Assembly: GCF_946481145.1 (NCBI RefSeq)
Contig: NZ_CAMLMJ010000001.1
Span: 248,001 to 312,000, forward strand
DNA length: 64,000 bases
Direction of reading: 5' to 3'
Origin: an uncultured Sediminibacterium sp.
GTDB lineage: Bacteria > Bacteroidota > Bacteroidia > Chitinophagales > Chitinophagaceae
Of this stretch, positions 26,801 to 34,984 are shown piece by piece; the first letter of the stretch is position 1, and each line of letters begins with the position of its first letter. A program made the translations under genes and the position numbers. Below the pieces are notes generated by a model that did no database searches, was not told the DNA's origin, and saw only the letters and a list, made by a program, of their open reading frames with translations.

Positions 26801-27047
26801 GCAGTTCCGGCGAAGCGATACGTTGTATCTCTTTGATCGCCTCTTCCTGTACATCAGAAGTAAGGTCAGTGTTTATTTTACGAACTGCATTACGAATCCG
26901 TTGCAGCAGCAATACCTGTTCAAAGCTATCGCGTTCTGGTGTGTCACTGTCAAATGCAATATCGGGACCGTAAATATAATTATAGCCCAATTGTTCGAGG
27001 CGTTCAATTGCGAGCAGTTCAATATGGTTTTCGGAGATATGGGTCAT
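23823..27047 (-). CDS. hsdR: Type I restriction enzyme, R (endonuclease/translocase) subunit
   Basis: 1074 residues, full length for the family. N-terminal nuclease with the PD-(D/E)xK core (RPDLLLFVNGIPLVLLELKN, about 152-172). Superfamily 2 motor with TQGSGKSLSM (Walker A, about 337), DEAHRTQYG (about 438), FTGTPIE, and later QAIARVNRVY (motif VI). C-terminal helical region for contact with the methylase core. It translocates and cuts DNA lacking the host methylation. The start codon is 3 bp after the unknown 267-aa gene, so it is expressed with the defence module before it. Confidence 0.96.
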   Translation of the reverse strand: MTHISENHIELLAIERLEQLGYNYIYGPDIAFDSDTPERDSFEQVLLLQRIRNAVRKINTDLTSDVQEEAIKEIQRIASPELLTNNETFHRLLTEGIPVSQRIDGDDRGDRVWLIDFNNPTNNEFLAVNQYTIIENGHNKRPDLLLFVNGIPLVLLELKNAVDEKTTIRSAFKQVETYKSIIPGLFTFNAFSIISDGLEAKAGSISASFSRFMSWKSADGKSEASHLVSQLETLIHGMLNKTTLIDLIRHFIVFEKSKKGDLKTGITTIATVKKLAAYHQYYAVNRAVESTLRATGYSVAIGDSLNILQEDPESYGLPAVKKQPIGDKKGGVVWHTQGSGKSLSMVFYTGKIVLALGNPTVLVITDRNDLDDQLFDTFAASKQLIRQEPVQAEDRNHLKELLKVASGGVIFTTIQKFQPTEGNVYEQLSDRKNIVVIADEAHRTQYGFNAKNIDVKDEKGNVIGKKIVYGFAKYMRDALPNATYLGFTGTPIESTDVNTPAVFGNYVDIYDIAQAVEDGATVRIYYESRLAKVALSEEGKKLVDELDDELSQEDLTDTQKAKAKWAQLEALVGSENRIKNIAKDIIAHFSQRQEVFEGKGMIVSMSRRIAAELYEAIIELKPEWHSDDLNKGVIKVVMTSASSDGPKISKHHTTKEQRRVLADRMKNPADELQLVIVRDMWLTGFDAPSMHTLYIDKPMKGHNLMQAIARVNRVYKDKPGGLIVDYLGIASDLKKALSFYSDAGGKGDPTIAQEQAVELMLEKLEVVANMFHGFEYETYFDATTSQKLSMILAAEEHILGLEDGKKRYINEVSALSQAFAIAIPHDQAMDVKDEVSFFQAVKARLVKFDSTGSGKTDEEIETTIRQVVDKALVSEQVIDVFDAAGIKKPDISILSDEFLFELKGMEHKNIALEVLKKLLNDELKVRAKKNLVQSRTFLEMLENAIQKYHNKILTAAEVIDELIKLSKEIVETDNHAKQLGLTDFEYAFYTAVSDNDSAVELMQKDKLRELAVVLTETIRQNASIDWTIKESVKAKLKIAVKRVLRKYGYPPDMQMLATETILKQAEIMANDITG

Positions 27048-27050
27048 TTA

Positions 27051-27854
27051 TCAATCTTTTGATGTTTTTAAATGTTTTCCTATATATCCGATATATATGT
27101 GATTATTTTCTGGTAAAAAATGAAAACGAAGATTTCCTGTTTTTATATGAAGTTCGAAGCATTCTCGCCTTCCATCAGGAAGGCTAAAAACTCTCAAATT
27201 TACTAAATCCTCGCGTTGCATTGTTGATTCGGACTCCGGTGAAATATTCAATGAAGTACGATTGTTTGCATCATTATAATTGAAGTTTCCATTAGCCCAG
27301 AATGCATCCACATATTTATCGAGCTCTCGTATTCTGTCAACTATTTGATCAAGATATTGTCCACCAATTGCTAATACTTGGGCTTCAACTGATGGGCATA
27401 GTATGATTTTTGAAAAAAGTTCAGTGCGTCTTTCCCAAAATGTTTCGGGAGTTAGATTCCAATTATTGTTATCTCGAAATGTGGTATAAGAGAACAAATC
27501 TACTATTTGGAATTCTTGGTGCGGGCCAGTAAAATTGATTCCATAAAAAGCATTATAAATCCGATATCGATTATTGAAATCTTGAATAGAGACAATTGGA
27601 TTTTCAATTGATTCTATTTGCTGCAAGAGCTGAGGTAGCACCTGAATCGAAAACTGCTTATCAGTAAAAGCAGAAAAGGCTACTTCCGCAAACGTACCAT
27701 TAGCAACAAGTACATTCCAAATAGAGTCATGCTTATAAAAACTCTCGTTAGCCTGGCGGCCAGTAAAAATAACTTGTAGATTTTGAAGATTGACTTCCAA
27801 ATCGTTAGTTGAAGCATTTACATAGCTCGGATTGAAAAGATAATAGTTAAACAT
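27051..27854 (-). CDS. Unknown protein, third member of the DUF262/DUF3696 module
   Basis: The ATG at 27854 (MFNYYLFNPSYVNASTND) is chosen. It overlaps the ATPase stop by 8 bp, as in other couplings of this operon, giving 267 residues. I do not recognise the family. Visible features: aromatic-rich, no membrane segment, a segment EFQIVDLFSYTTFRDNNN, ILCPSVEAQVLAIGG, and a C-terminal strand-rich part GRRECFELHIKTGNLRFHFLPENNHIYIGYIG that resembles a small beta-fold. Its tight packing behind the ATPase suggests it is that protein's partner or effector. Confidence 0.6.
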   Translation of the reverse strand: MFNYYLFNPSYVNASTNDLEVNLQNLQVIFTGRQANESFYKHDSIWNVLVANGTFAEVAFSAFTDKQFSIQVLPQLLQQIESIENPIVSIQDFNNRYRIYNAFYGINFTGPHQEFQIVDLFSYTTFRDNNNWNLTPETFWERRTELFSKIILCPSVEAQVLAIGGQYLDQIVDRIRELDKYVDAFWANGNFNYNDANNRTSLNISPESESTMQREDLVNLRVFSLPDGRRECFELHIKTGNLRFHFLPENNHIYIGYIGKHLKTSKD

Positions 27855-28983
27855 GCTTCCGCAATCGTAAAAGATGTGAATAATCAAGTTGCGTTTGATC
27901 AAAAAAGCCTTTGGGCCAATCTGTAAGTTCACCCTTATCCTTAATTTTAATAGGCTGAACTTCTGGCTCTGGGCTTGTTTTTATGTGACTGAAAAAGTTT
28001 ACAGTGATTTGATCATTTTTTAACCAATTCTCGGCAACAGCTATTTGAATCCCATTAACTAAATGGTCGCTATGTGTCTCAATAACTATATGTATTCCAG
28101 CGCTGGCGACCATGGATAAAAATCTACCAATTCTAGATTGTGCCGACGGATGCAAATGAGCTTCTGGATTTTCAACAACAAAAAAACATCCCTTCTTTGC
28201 TATTAATCCAGTCGCAATTATTGGGAGGATATAGCTTATGCCAAATCCTAAATTAGTGGAAACTGTAGGGTCGGAAGCTATAAAATGATTTTCAATTAAT
28301 ACTTGAGCACTTAATGTGTTTGGATTTGTTTCGACGCGAACCTTTACTCCTTCCATTATAAAGTCCAACCAATAATTTACCTGGTCAATCAAAAAGTTAG
28401 TTTGAGTCCCCTTAAATCGTCTGTCATCATCTATTTTATAATATCCATTTTCTAAACCGATCAACTGAGCAGTTGTTTCTCCTTGCCAACCCGCGTTTGG
28501 ATAATCAAAAAACTGTAGCGACTGGCTTACTCTCGGACCGAAACGTTCAGCATTCAAATAATAGAACTCTTGCTTAAAAATTGGGAAATTAGCAACATCA
28601 GATTTATCTACTGATTTAGGGGTTAAATGAAGTTGTGTATTCCTATTATCAACATCATATACCACAATAATTTTCTCTCGCTCATTACTTAAACCAATTG
28701 TAAGTTCGCTTACTTCAGCATTTCTGTTTAATACAAAACTACTATTGCCGAGGGCTAAACAATATGCACCATTAAGCTGAACATTAAGGCCATTTATTTT
28801 GTTCAATTGATACATGCCATCTATCCATTCACCACAATGTTCTATCGTTCTTCTTAAATACAGTAGTGCTTGTATAGCGGTACTTTTCCCGTTACCATTT
28901 GCACCAGCCATTACTGTAAGTTGATTGATCTCAATAGAAGCATTTACAAAACACTTAAATTGGTTTATTTTTAATTGATTCAT
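27847..28983 (-). CDS. SMC/OLD-like AAA ATPase with C-terminal DUF3696
   Basis: 378 residues. Walker A GANGNGKST (about 28-37) right after a LKINQFKCF strand typical of ABC/OLD-like ATPases, the family segment GFGISYILPIIATGL, Walker B FFVVENPEAHLHP (about 264), then HIVIETHSDHLVNGIQ. The end (VQPIKIKDKGELTDWPKGFFDQ) matches DUF3696. It starts 4 bp after the DUF262 gene and overlaps the next. Such ATPases act as sensors or motors in defence systems. From memory, DUF3696 ATPases occur in the three-gene Menshen system. Confidence 0.88.
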   Translation of the reverse strand: MNQLKINQFKCFVNASIEINQLTVMAGANGNGKSTAIQALLYLRRTIEHCGEWIDGMYQLNKINGLNVQLNGAYCLALGNSSFVLNRNAEVSELTIGLSNEREKIIVVYDVDNRNTQLHLTPKSVDKSDVANFPIFKQEFYYLNAERFGPRVSQSLQFFDYPNAGWQGETTAQLIGLENGYYKIDDDRRFKGTQTNFLIDQVNYWLDFIMEGVKVRVETNPNTLSAQVLIENHFIASDPTVSTNLGFGISYILPIIATGLIAKKGCFFVVENPEAHLHPSAQSRIGRFLSMVASAGIHIVIETHSDHLVNGIQIAVAENWLKNDQITVNFFSHIKTSPEPEVQPIKIKDKGELTDWPKGFFDQTQLDYSHLLRLRKHV

Positions 28984-28987
28984 TTCT

Positions 28988-30355
28988 TCAAATGTTATTT
29001 ATCAGCTGGTTTGCTGCAGTAAATGCAGCCTGAATATTTGTTTTAGAATTGGTGCTGTATGTCAAGTAGAGAAACAATTCAGTATTTGCAGATACTTTTT
29101 CAGCTAATGGCATCGCCAATGATTCAAATTGAGAGGAAGACTGTACGATATTATTATCTATATTACTAAGAAGTACACTAAAGCTAACAAAAAGAGCTTT
29201 GTTAATCAGTTGTCTATTTGCATCTGAGTTAATATGTTCAACTTTACATTTTCTAAACGAATATCTACCAAATAAGTGATATGCATTTTTCATGGCGTTA
29301 TCAAATAATTCCAAATAATAATTGCTATCAAACTTTCTGTCTTTACTTATTGTTTCTGTCAATGTATTCAACTCTGATTCTATATTCCCGCTATAATTAT
29401 TTAGGGTATTATCAGATGTATATTTCTGATGAAATAAAATAAAACGCAATGCCAGCTCCTGTGCTTCCATGCGAACATCTTTGATACTATGGCCAGTCGC
29501 TTCTTTAAAACTTGATAATGCAGTCATTTTACGAAGAGCGATACGAAGTTCATCGCTTGATAAGCAATTCCTGATCTCTTGCGCATTCAACGGCTGGCCG
29601 CCAGTATTGATTCTTCTAAAAATATCATATTTGAGTTTGAATGGTGAAGATGGGTCTATTACGTTAACAGTGATTTGAGTCATATTAAACCATCTATAAT
29701 ACTTAGCATCTATAGCCTTTTTAGGGTTTTCATGCGTATAAACCTTCCCATTACATTTCTCCCCTAAATATTCGAGCTTTCGTAAATGAAATTTATTGTC
29801 CATGAAATCTCGTATTGTACTTAGTCGTTGCAATCCATCTACTACCGAGATTCTACCTTCATCATCTTGAGCAAAATAAAACATAGGCAAAGGAATTCTC
29901 ATGAGTATAGATTCGATCAATCTGGATTTTCTTTGATTATCCCAAACAAGATTCCGTTGAAAATCAGGAGTCAGATTTATGTCTTTGCTTTCAATCATAT
30001 CATAAATCTGGCGCAATGAGAAGTTTTTTGTATCAACCCTGATCTTATCTGGATCATACGGAGTTACATCGTCTTCATCTTCTGTTTCTGTATCTTCTGA
30101 GCCAAACAAATCATTTGGATTTTGCTCAACAAGCCACTCTTCAATAACTTCATTTAATTTATCCTCTGGTTCATCAAGATCTGGATGTTTGTCAATAATT
30201 TTGAACTTACTGCCCACTAACTCAATAGCAAGATGAACCCGTCCCCCGGACAAAGGGACAAATCTGATTATATTTTCTTCCTCTTTTTTATCAGTGAATC
30301 GAAGAGGCTTTAGGCGAACTTCAATATCACCTTTTAGTTTTATGCTGATTTCCAT
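28988..30355 (-). CDS. DUF262 (ParB/GmrS-like) domain protein
   Basis: 455 residues. DUF262 core: LRQIYDMIESKDINLTPDFQRNLVW, RKSRLIESILMRIPLPMFYF, DGLQRLSTIRDF (about 174, the DGxQR motif that binds and hydrolyses nucleotide in GmrSD-type enzymes), YDIFRRINTGGQPLNAQEIRN. An acidic N-terminal extension (about 60-105, EDTETEDEDD) and a helical C-terminus of unknown role. No DUF1524 HNH domain is seen, so DNA cutting by itself is unlikely. First gene of a three-gene set inside the type I operon, 24 bp after hsdS. Confidence 0.88.
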   Translation of the reverse strand: MEISIKLKGDIEVRLKPLRFTDKKEEENIIRFVPLSGGRVHLAIELVGSKFKIIDKHPDLDEPEDKLNEVIEEWLVEQNPNDLFGSEDTETEDEDDVTPYDPDKIRVDTKNFSLRQIYDMIESKDINLTPDFQRNLVWDNQRKSRLIESILMRIPLPMFYFAQDDEGRISVVDGLQRLSTIRDFMDNKFHLRKLEYLGEKCNGKVYTHENPKKAIDAKYYRWFNMTQITVNVIDPSSPFKLKYDIFRRINTGGQPLNAQEIRNCLSSDELRIALRKMTALSSFKEATGHSIKDVRMEAQELALRFILFHQKYTSDNTLNNYSGNIESELNTLTETISKDRKFDSNYYLELFDNAMKNAYHLFGRYSFRKCKVEHINSDANRQLINKALFVSFSVLLSNIDNNIVQSSSQFESLAMPLAEKVSANTELFLYLTYSTNSKTNIQAAFTAANQLINNI

Positions 30356-30379
30356 ATATAATATTGTTCTTTTCTAAAA

Positions 30380-31552
30380 TTAATTATTTGTTTCCACTCT
30401 GACCTCTCCACTCATCAGCTTCGGCAATAAAGTGTCCCTTAAAACGGTGAGGGTGTGAATTTGGTTGTTGTTGCTGATTATTTTTTCAATCAATGGTTCG
30501 GCATTATCAGTCATTGTTTTTAGTTCTTGTGAAGTGGGTATTAATACTGCTGCTTCGTCTAAATCTCCACGCTTAATATGCCCCATCGTAGTAGCATGAC
30601 TCGCTGCTATTGAAATGAACTCTTCCAAATGGTGTTTGCACCACAAATAATAAAACCACTTAGGGAAATTATCGGATGTTACCTTAAACAAGTGTTGATT
30701 TAAGATACAGTCCTGACCATCCCAAATTTTAACCATCAATGAAGCAGACCAGGCAAATATTATATCGCCATTTCTCACAACATATTCAGGTTTTACATCA
30801 TTACTTGCCCAATCTGAGTTATTAGTAATTCCACCGCTTAATTCCTTTATTTTCAGAACAGGCAGCTTGTCTATTTCATTTTTCGGAGGAAATTTTTGGC
30901 AAGCCAACCCGTTTAAAAAATTTGCCATTTGGCTCAGTGGCATAGTATCCCAATCCTCCTTTGCCCCCTCCACAAACCACTGCCTAAACAATGTTTCCGC
31001 CATTTTTTCTAAAGTTGCATTTTGGCGTTGCAGCAGGTCTTTTTTATCGTCTAAACTGCTGAGGATAGAGGCAATAGCGGTTTGTTCTGGGAGAGGGGGA
31101 AGAAGAATGTCTAAAGATTCAATATCATTAGGTTTCAAGGATGGATATGCAGAAGTAGAAGCCTCTGCAATGGAATGTAGATATTCTGTTGTTTGTGACT
31201 GCGTTAAATTGTAATAAAGAAATAGCGGATCAAGTAGTTCTTTTTTGCAAGTTATAGTTACAAACCCAGTAGAGACTACTAAATTGTCTGGAGGATCCTT
31301 TATAAAGCCATAATGAAGTTGGTTCGGTCTTACCGCTGAGTAAATAATATCATTTTCATCAACTAATCTTTTTGCTCGACTTGGAGCCTCTTTCAAACTT
31401 AATTTTTGAAATGAATCAATGCGGTTACAGGTTATTGAACCTGTATCTAAATATGATATATTTGAGTAGGGATAGCTGTTATTAATACTCTTCCTGTTAG
31501 TCTCGATACCATCGCCTAATCTAAAATCTTTCCACTCTTTCATATTACCCAT
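30380..31552 (-). CDS. hsdS: Type I restriction enzyme, S (specificity) subunit
   Basis: 390 residues with two target-recognition halves. The first (about 1-150) ends in DIESLDILLPPLPEQTAIASILSSLDDKKDLLQRQNATLEKM, the conserved helical spacer. The second (about 190-345) ends similarly (LIPTSQELKTM, then NNNQIHTLTVLRDTLLPKLMSGEVRV). It decides which bipartite DNA site the HsdM/HsdR complex reads. It overlaps the 86-aa gene by 8 bp. A start at 31543 is equally possible. Confidence 0.94.
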   Translation of the reverse strand: MGNMKEWKDFRLGDGIETNRKSINNSYPYSNISYLDTGSITCNRIDSFQKLSLKEAPSRAKRLVDENDIIYSAVRPNQLHYGFIKDPPDNLVVSTGFVTITCKKELLDPLFLYYNLTQSQTTEYLHSIAEASTSAYPSLKPNDIESLDILLPPLPEQTAIASILSSLDDKKDLLQRQNATLEKMAETLFRQWFVEGAKEDWDTMPLSQMANFLNGLACQKFPPKNEIDKLPVLKIKELSGGITNNSDWASNDVKPEYVVRNGDIIFAWSASLMVKIWDGQDCILNQHLFKVTSDNFPKWFYYLWCKHHLEEFISIAASHATTMGHIKRGDLDEAAVLIPTSQELKTMTDNAEPLIEKIISNNNQIHTLTVLRDTLLPKLMSGEVRVETNN

Positions 31553-31805
31553 TTATCGGTTGTGTACTAATCCAATGTATCTGAATCTCATTTCCAATTT
31601 CACTAACAGTAAAACCCAAACTTTTCTTTTTCAGTACATCCCTACCTCGAAACTTGAATGTTTTAGAAAAGGGTTTGCATTCGTGTTTTATATTCACCAC
31701 AAGTGTATCATTAGGCGTAATGCCGTTAATCGCTACACGGTAATTGAGGCTGGTTGCCTGCCTGGTGTTCGGCCTGATGGTTCGGTTCCTGATGATCTCA
31801 GCCAT
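31545..31805 (-). CDS. Small protein coupled between hsdM and hsdS
   Basis: 86 residues, overlapping hsdM by 8 bp and hsdS by 8 bp, so translation is coupled. Basic N-terminus ([16 protein letters not shown]) and a mostly strand-forming body ([37 protein letters not shown]). No known motif. Overlap at both ends argues that it is real and tied to the methylase complex. Confidence 0.7.
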   Translation of the reverse strand: MAEIIRNRTIRPNTRQATSLNYRVAINGITPNDTLVVNIKHECKPFSKTFKFRGRDVLKKKSLGFTVSEIGNEIQIHWISTQPING

Positions 31806-33327
31806 TGGTAGTAAGATTTATCTTTTGCAAATTCGCTTTAATAATATCGTTTAGGGTCGCCTCTTCTTTTAGTTGCTCTTCCAACTTGGCTTTTAAAGCA
31901 CTAAAGCGTTCGGTAAAATTGAAATCATCTTCTTCATCAGGCAATCCCACATAGCGGCCTGGAGTTAGTACATAATCAAGTTCCGCTACTTTAGATATGG
32001 GGGTAGCTACACAGAAACCCGCAATGTCTTCATAATTGCCATCAGGGTTTCTCCAGTTGTGGTAGGTGCCGGCAATTTTTTGTATATCATCAGCACTTAA
32101 TTCACGGGTTCTACGGTTAATCAGGTGGCCCAGGTTTCGTGCATCAATAAAAAGAATCTCTTTACTTCTGTCTCTGAATTTGCCGTTTTTCCGGTTGCGG
32201 CTCATAAACCAAAGAGCTGCGGGTATTTGTGTATTAAGGAACAGTTTTGCGGGGAGGTTTACAATGCAATCAATCAAACCATTTTCTATCAACGCCTTTC
32301 TTATTTCCCCTTCGCCGGATGTTTTTGAGGTTAAAGCTCCTTTCGCCAATACCACACCCGCCTGTCCATTGGGCGCTAAATGATAGATAAAATGCTGCAG
32401 CCACGCAAAGTTGGCATTACCGGTGGGCGGCACCCCATATTGCCAGCGGCCATCAGTACGCATTAGGTCGCCGCCCCAGTCACTCACGTTAAAGGGTGGA
32501 TTTGCAATAATATAATCGGCTTTCAAGTCTTTATGGGCATCATTCAGAAAACTTCCCTCATTGTTCCACTTTACCTGTGAGGCATCAATACCACGAATGG
32601 CCAGGTTCATCTTTGCCAGTCGCCAGGTAGTTTGGTTGCTTTCCTGCCCATATATAGAAATATCATTTACCCGGCCCTGGCGATCGGCCACAAATTTTTC
32701 ACTCTGTACAAACATACCGCCGCTGCCGCAGCAGGGGTCAAACACCCTGCCTTTATAAGGCTCCAGCATTTCTACAAGCAATTCAACCACAGATCTGGGT
32801 GTATAGAACTGGCCGCCCTTCTTGCCTTCCGCCAAAGCAAATTCACCCAGAAAATATTCAAACACATGTCCCAGTAGATCTGCACTTCGGGCTTTGGCAT
32901 CACCCAATGCAATGTTTCCAATAAGATCTATCAATTCACCCAAACTGGTAGGATCAAGGTTTTGCCGGGCAAATACTTTGGGTAATACACCTTTCAGGGA
33001 TGGGTTTTCTTTTTCAATTGCATCCATGGCATCGTCTACAAACTTGCCAATTTCAGGCTGTTTGGCTTTTGACTGGAGGTAGATCCAGCGGGCGTCCTGC
33101 GGAACAAAGAATACATTTTCGGCTTTGTACTCGTCTTTGTCTTCCGGATCGGCACCATTGGTTTCATCCGCCTTTAGTTTGGCGTACAAGTCTTCAAAAG
33201 CATCCGAAATATATTTCAGGAAGATCAGGCCCAGTACAATATGCTTGTACTCGGCAGCATCAATGTTTTTGCGAAGTTTATCAGCAGCTTTCCAAAGGGT
33301 TTTTTCTAATGCCAGGGTATCACTCAT
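31798..33327 (-). CDS. hsdM: Type I restriction enzyme, M (N6-adenine methylase) subunit
   Basis: 509 residues. N-terminal helical HsdM domain ([35 protein letters not shown]), SAM-binding motif [11 protein letters not shown] (about 197) and catalytic NPPFN (about 279, motif IV of N6-adenine methylases). With HsdS it methylates the recognition sequence and, with HsdR, forms the restriction complex. First gene of a leftward operon of about 10.5 kb. A promoter lies at 33361-33391. Confidence 0.96.
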   Translation of the reverse strand: MSDTLALEKTLWKAADKLRKNIDAAEYKHIVLGLIFLKYISDAFEDLYAKLKADETNGADPEDKDEYKAENVFFVPQDARWIYLQSKAKQPEIGKFVDDAMDAIEKENPSLKGVLPKVFARQNLDPTSLGELIDLIGNIALGDAKARSADLLGHVFEYFLGEFALAEGKKGGQFYTPRSVVELLVEMLEPYKGRVFDPCCGSGGMFVQSEKFVADRQGRVNDISIYGQESNQTTWRLAKMNLAIRGIDASQVKWNNEGSFLNDAHKDLKADYIIANPPFNVSDWGGDLMRTDGRWQYGVPPTGNANFAWLQHFIYHLAPNGQAGVVLAKGALTSKTSGEGEIRKALIENGLIDCIVNLPAKLFLNTQIPAALWFMSRNRKNGKFRDRSKEILFIDARNLGHLINRRTRELSADDIQKIAGTYHNWRNPDGNYEDIAGFCVATPISKVAELDYVLTPGRYVGLPDEEDDFNFTERFSALKAKLEEQLKEEATLNDIIKANLQKINLTTNG

Positions 33328-33360
33328 AACTATTTCCTAATGTCTTTTTTTTATAATTCG

Positions 33361-33400
33361 CTAAAGTAAAAAATGAACGAACGCTTAACAAGGTTTAAGC
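33361..33400 (-). promoter_or_regulatory. hsdM operon promoter with overlapping palindrome
   Basis: On the minus strand TTG (33389-33391), 20 bp, TACTTTAG (33361-33368), one base off the TAnnTTTG consensus. The sequence GCTTAACAAGGTTTAAGC (33383-33400) is a palindrome (GCTTAA-N6-TTAAGC) lying over the TTG box, a likely operator. Confidence 0.45.
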
Positions 33401-33677
33401 AATGGTTTATCAGTAATAAGCCACAGCTAACTGATTTTACTGGATTTTTTAGCGTCCTAAAAAAGATTGTTTGCCATTGTATTCACAAAATCAAGGTGGT
33501 TACAATCGATTTTAATGAGGGGGAATTGAAAATCAAGATAATAAACAATTTGTCAATGTTCAATATCATTTTAAAAAACGTGCAAATTAGATGGTTTCAG
33601 CTCCTGTATTCCTAAATTTGGGCTATAAAATTGAAATTATAAGGATATAAGAAACGGTAATAGCGAGAAAATATAAT

Positions 33678-33852
33678 CATGCGTTAAGCATGCGAACCCA
33701 GTTATCGAAATCGGCCAAATTTCACCATATCACGGGGGAAGCAAGCGAGACGCCTACGTTAAGCGTGGGCGTTGCTTTGCTCCGTGGTAGGGCTCGGCCG
33801 AGCCTCGATAACGGGCATTGTCAATGGCCCACGTGTTTTTTGTGGGCCAGTC
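33678..33852. ncRNA. Multi-branched GC-rich structured element (candidate RNA)
   Basis: Hairpin CATGC-GTTAA-GCATG (33678-33692). Closing stem GTTATCGA (33701-33708) with TCGATAAC (33805-33812), enclosing a long imperfect hairpin (about 33731-33787; CACGG/CCGTG, AAGCAA/TTGCTT, ACGC/GCGT) and the perfect palindrome GGCTCGGCCGAGCC (33791-33804). Then TGGCCCAC/GTGGGCCA (about 33824-33849). The folding lies directly before the 135-aa gene and is much richer in GC than its flanks. Strand unknown. It may be an RNA, a leader or a recombination site. Confidence 0.4.
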
Positions 33853-33872
33853 AACCACGTAAAACGGAAACT

Positions 33873-34280
33873 ATGCATATCATCTGGCTGATCTTAAAGA
33901 TCCTGATTGTCTTCTTCGTCTTGAAACTTGTCCTGGTACAGTTGAACAACTGGGTATTCACCATCTGGCGCAAACCTCAGATCTGGATTATAAGCGTTAC
34001 TATTCTCGGATTTTTATTTGTAATTGGCTTATCCAGATTAGCGGATGCCAAAAATGTGATCGCATGGGCAGGTATTATGGGCTTTTTTTCGATGTTTCCG
34101 CCTTCTTTAAAATCTAAAGCTGCACAACAGGAAGCAAACCGATTGATGGATGAGGAATATGCGGAAATGGGCATGCCAAATGGAAGAAGGCTCTACTGGA
34201 CTGGCATTTTCCTGTTTTTGGTGGGAATGGTTATTGGTTGGGTACTCTCTTTTGGAGAAATCTATACACCTGCCAGCTGA
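33873..34280 (+). CDS. Unknown small membrane protein of the island
   Basis: 135 residues from the ATG at 33873. The frame extends upstream to 33690, but that part runs through the folded element and has no protein-like features. Three hydrophobic helices: IIWLILKILIVFFVLKLVLVQL, IWIISVTILGFLFVIGL and LFLVGMVIGWVLSF, with a charged middle (LKSKAAQQEANRLMDEEYAEMG). Unrecognised. The next gene follows after 6 bp, forming a two-gene unit. A membrane protein beside an unknown soluble protein on a defence island may be a toxin or effector, but that is only context. Confidence 0.65.
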   Translation: MHIIWLILKILIVFFVLKLVLVQLNNWVFTIWRKPQIWIISVTILGFLFVIGLSRLADAKNVIAWAGIMGFFSMFPPSLKSKAAQQEANRLMDEEYAEMGMPNGRRLYWTGIFLFLVGMVIGWVLSFGEIYTPAS

Positions 34281-34286
34281 TTAATC

Positions 34287-34982
34287 ATGGAAAATTACAA
34301 TCCGGTATCAGTTCAGGAATTCATCCATCAATTCAAAAGATTGTTGGAACAGGATCAGTGGGACCATCGACATATTGAAGCAGCATTCAGGCTACTGACA
34401 GAGATCTCTGTTTTGAAAGGCAAAACCCGATTTAACCTGGAACAGGCACTCAATGTTTCAACTCGCATACTCGATACAAACGCTTTCAGAGAGATCCAGC
34501 GGCTGAATAAATGGAATACGACAGATCCGGAAGCAATATTTGAACAGTTTGCTATTTCAGCATCCAAACAGCTAATAGCACAATTGAATATTATGCAGGA
34601 GGAAATGCGGTCTGCGATATTAACTCAGACACATCCTGATTACGAAAAATACACGTCTCCCTATCAATACTCCCAACGGCCTGAATTCCTATATAAATAT
34701 CTGCAGGATGAAATGGATTGGAACGAAGTAAAAAGGCTTGAAGAAAATCTGAATAAACAACTGGAAGAAGCTGGTATTGGGAAGTATGGGATGCTATTAA
34801 AAATGTATTTGCGTGACAATAACATCAGTCAGTATAGACAAATGCTCGAAAATGATTCCGTAAAAGATTTTATTCTGAAGAGAGAGGGGGAGTTCTTGGT
34901 GGCATTTAATTCTTCGATTGCAAAAGGGATGTCCGAAAAACACGCTGAAAGACTTAACTGGGATATTCTCATAAGAGTCTAA
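34287..34982 (+). CDS. Unknown soluble protein paired with the membrane protein
   Basis: 231 residues, mostly helical, no signal peptide or membrane segment. Sequence signs: FIHQFKRLLEQDQWDHRHIEAAFRLLTEIS, a KRLEENLNKQLEEAG stretch, and a C-terminal EFLVAFNSSIAKGMSEKHAERLNWDILIRV. I recognise no family. It ends 3 bp before a long inverted repeat that separates it from the convergent Rep-like gene. Confidence 0.65.
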   Translation: MENYNPVSVQEFIHQFKRLLEQDQWDHRHIEAAFRLLTEISVLKGKTRFNLEQALNVSTRILDTNAFREIQRLNKWNTTDPEAIFEQFAISASKQLIAQLNIMQEEMRSAILTQTHPDYEKYTSPYQYSQRPEFLYKYLQDEMDWNEVKRLEENLNKQLEEAGIGKYGMLLKMYLRDNNISQYRQMLENDSVKDFILKREGEFLVAFNSSIAKGMSEKHAERLNWDILIRV

Positions 34983-34984
34983 TC

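Larger units (their letters stand above)
33328..33872. other. 545-bp divergent region between hsdM and the membrane-protein gene
   Basis: Contains the hsdM promoter, a TTTTTTAG-CGTC-CTAAAAAA hairpin near 33445-33464, and a strongly folded segment from 33678. The open frame 33373-33615 has no family features and is not called. No other gene seen. Confidence 0.5.

Noticed and set aside
33373..33615. 80-aa open frame before the folded element
   Set aside because: Overlaps the hsdM promoter, has no family feature, and ends in low-complexity sequence.
33383..33764. Integron attC site (GCTTAAC at 33383 and GTTAAGC at 33683 and 33758)
   Set aside because: The GTTRRRY-like boxes have no matching RYYYAAC partner at attC distance, no integron integrase is present, and the folding is of another kind.
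33690..33872. N-terminal extension of the 135-aa membrane protein to 33690
   Set aside because: Would be translated through the GC-rich palindromes. The ATG at 33873 gives a normal membrane-protein start.
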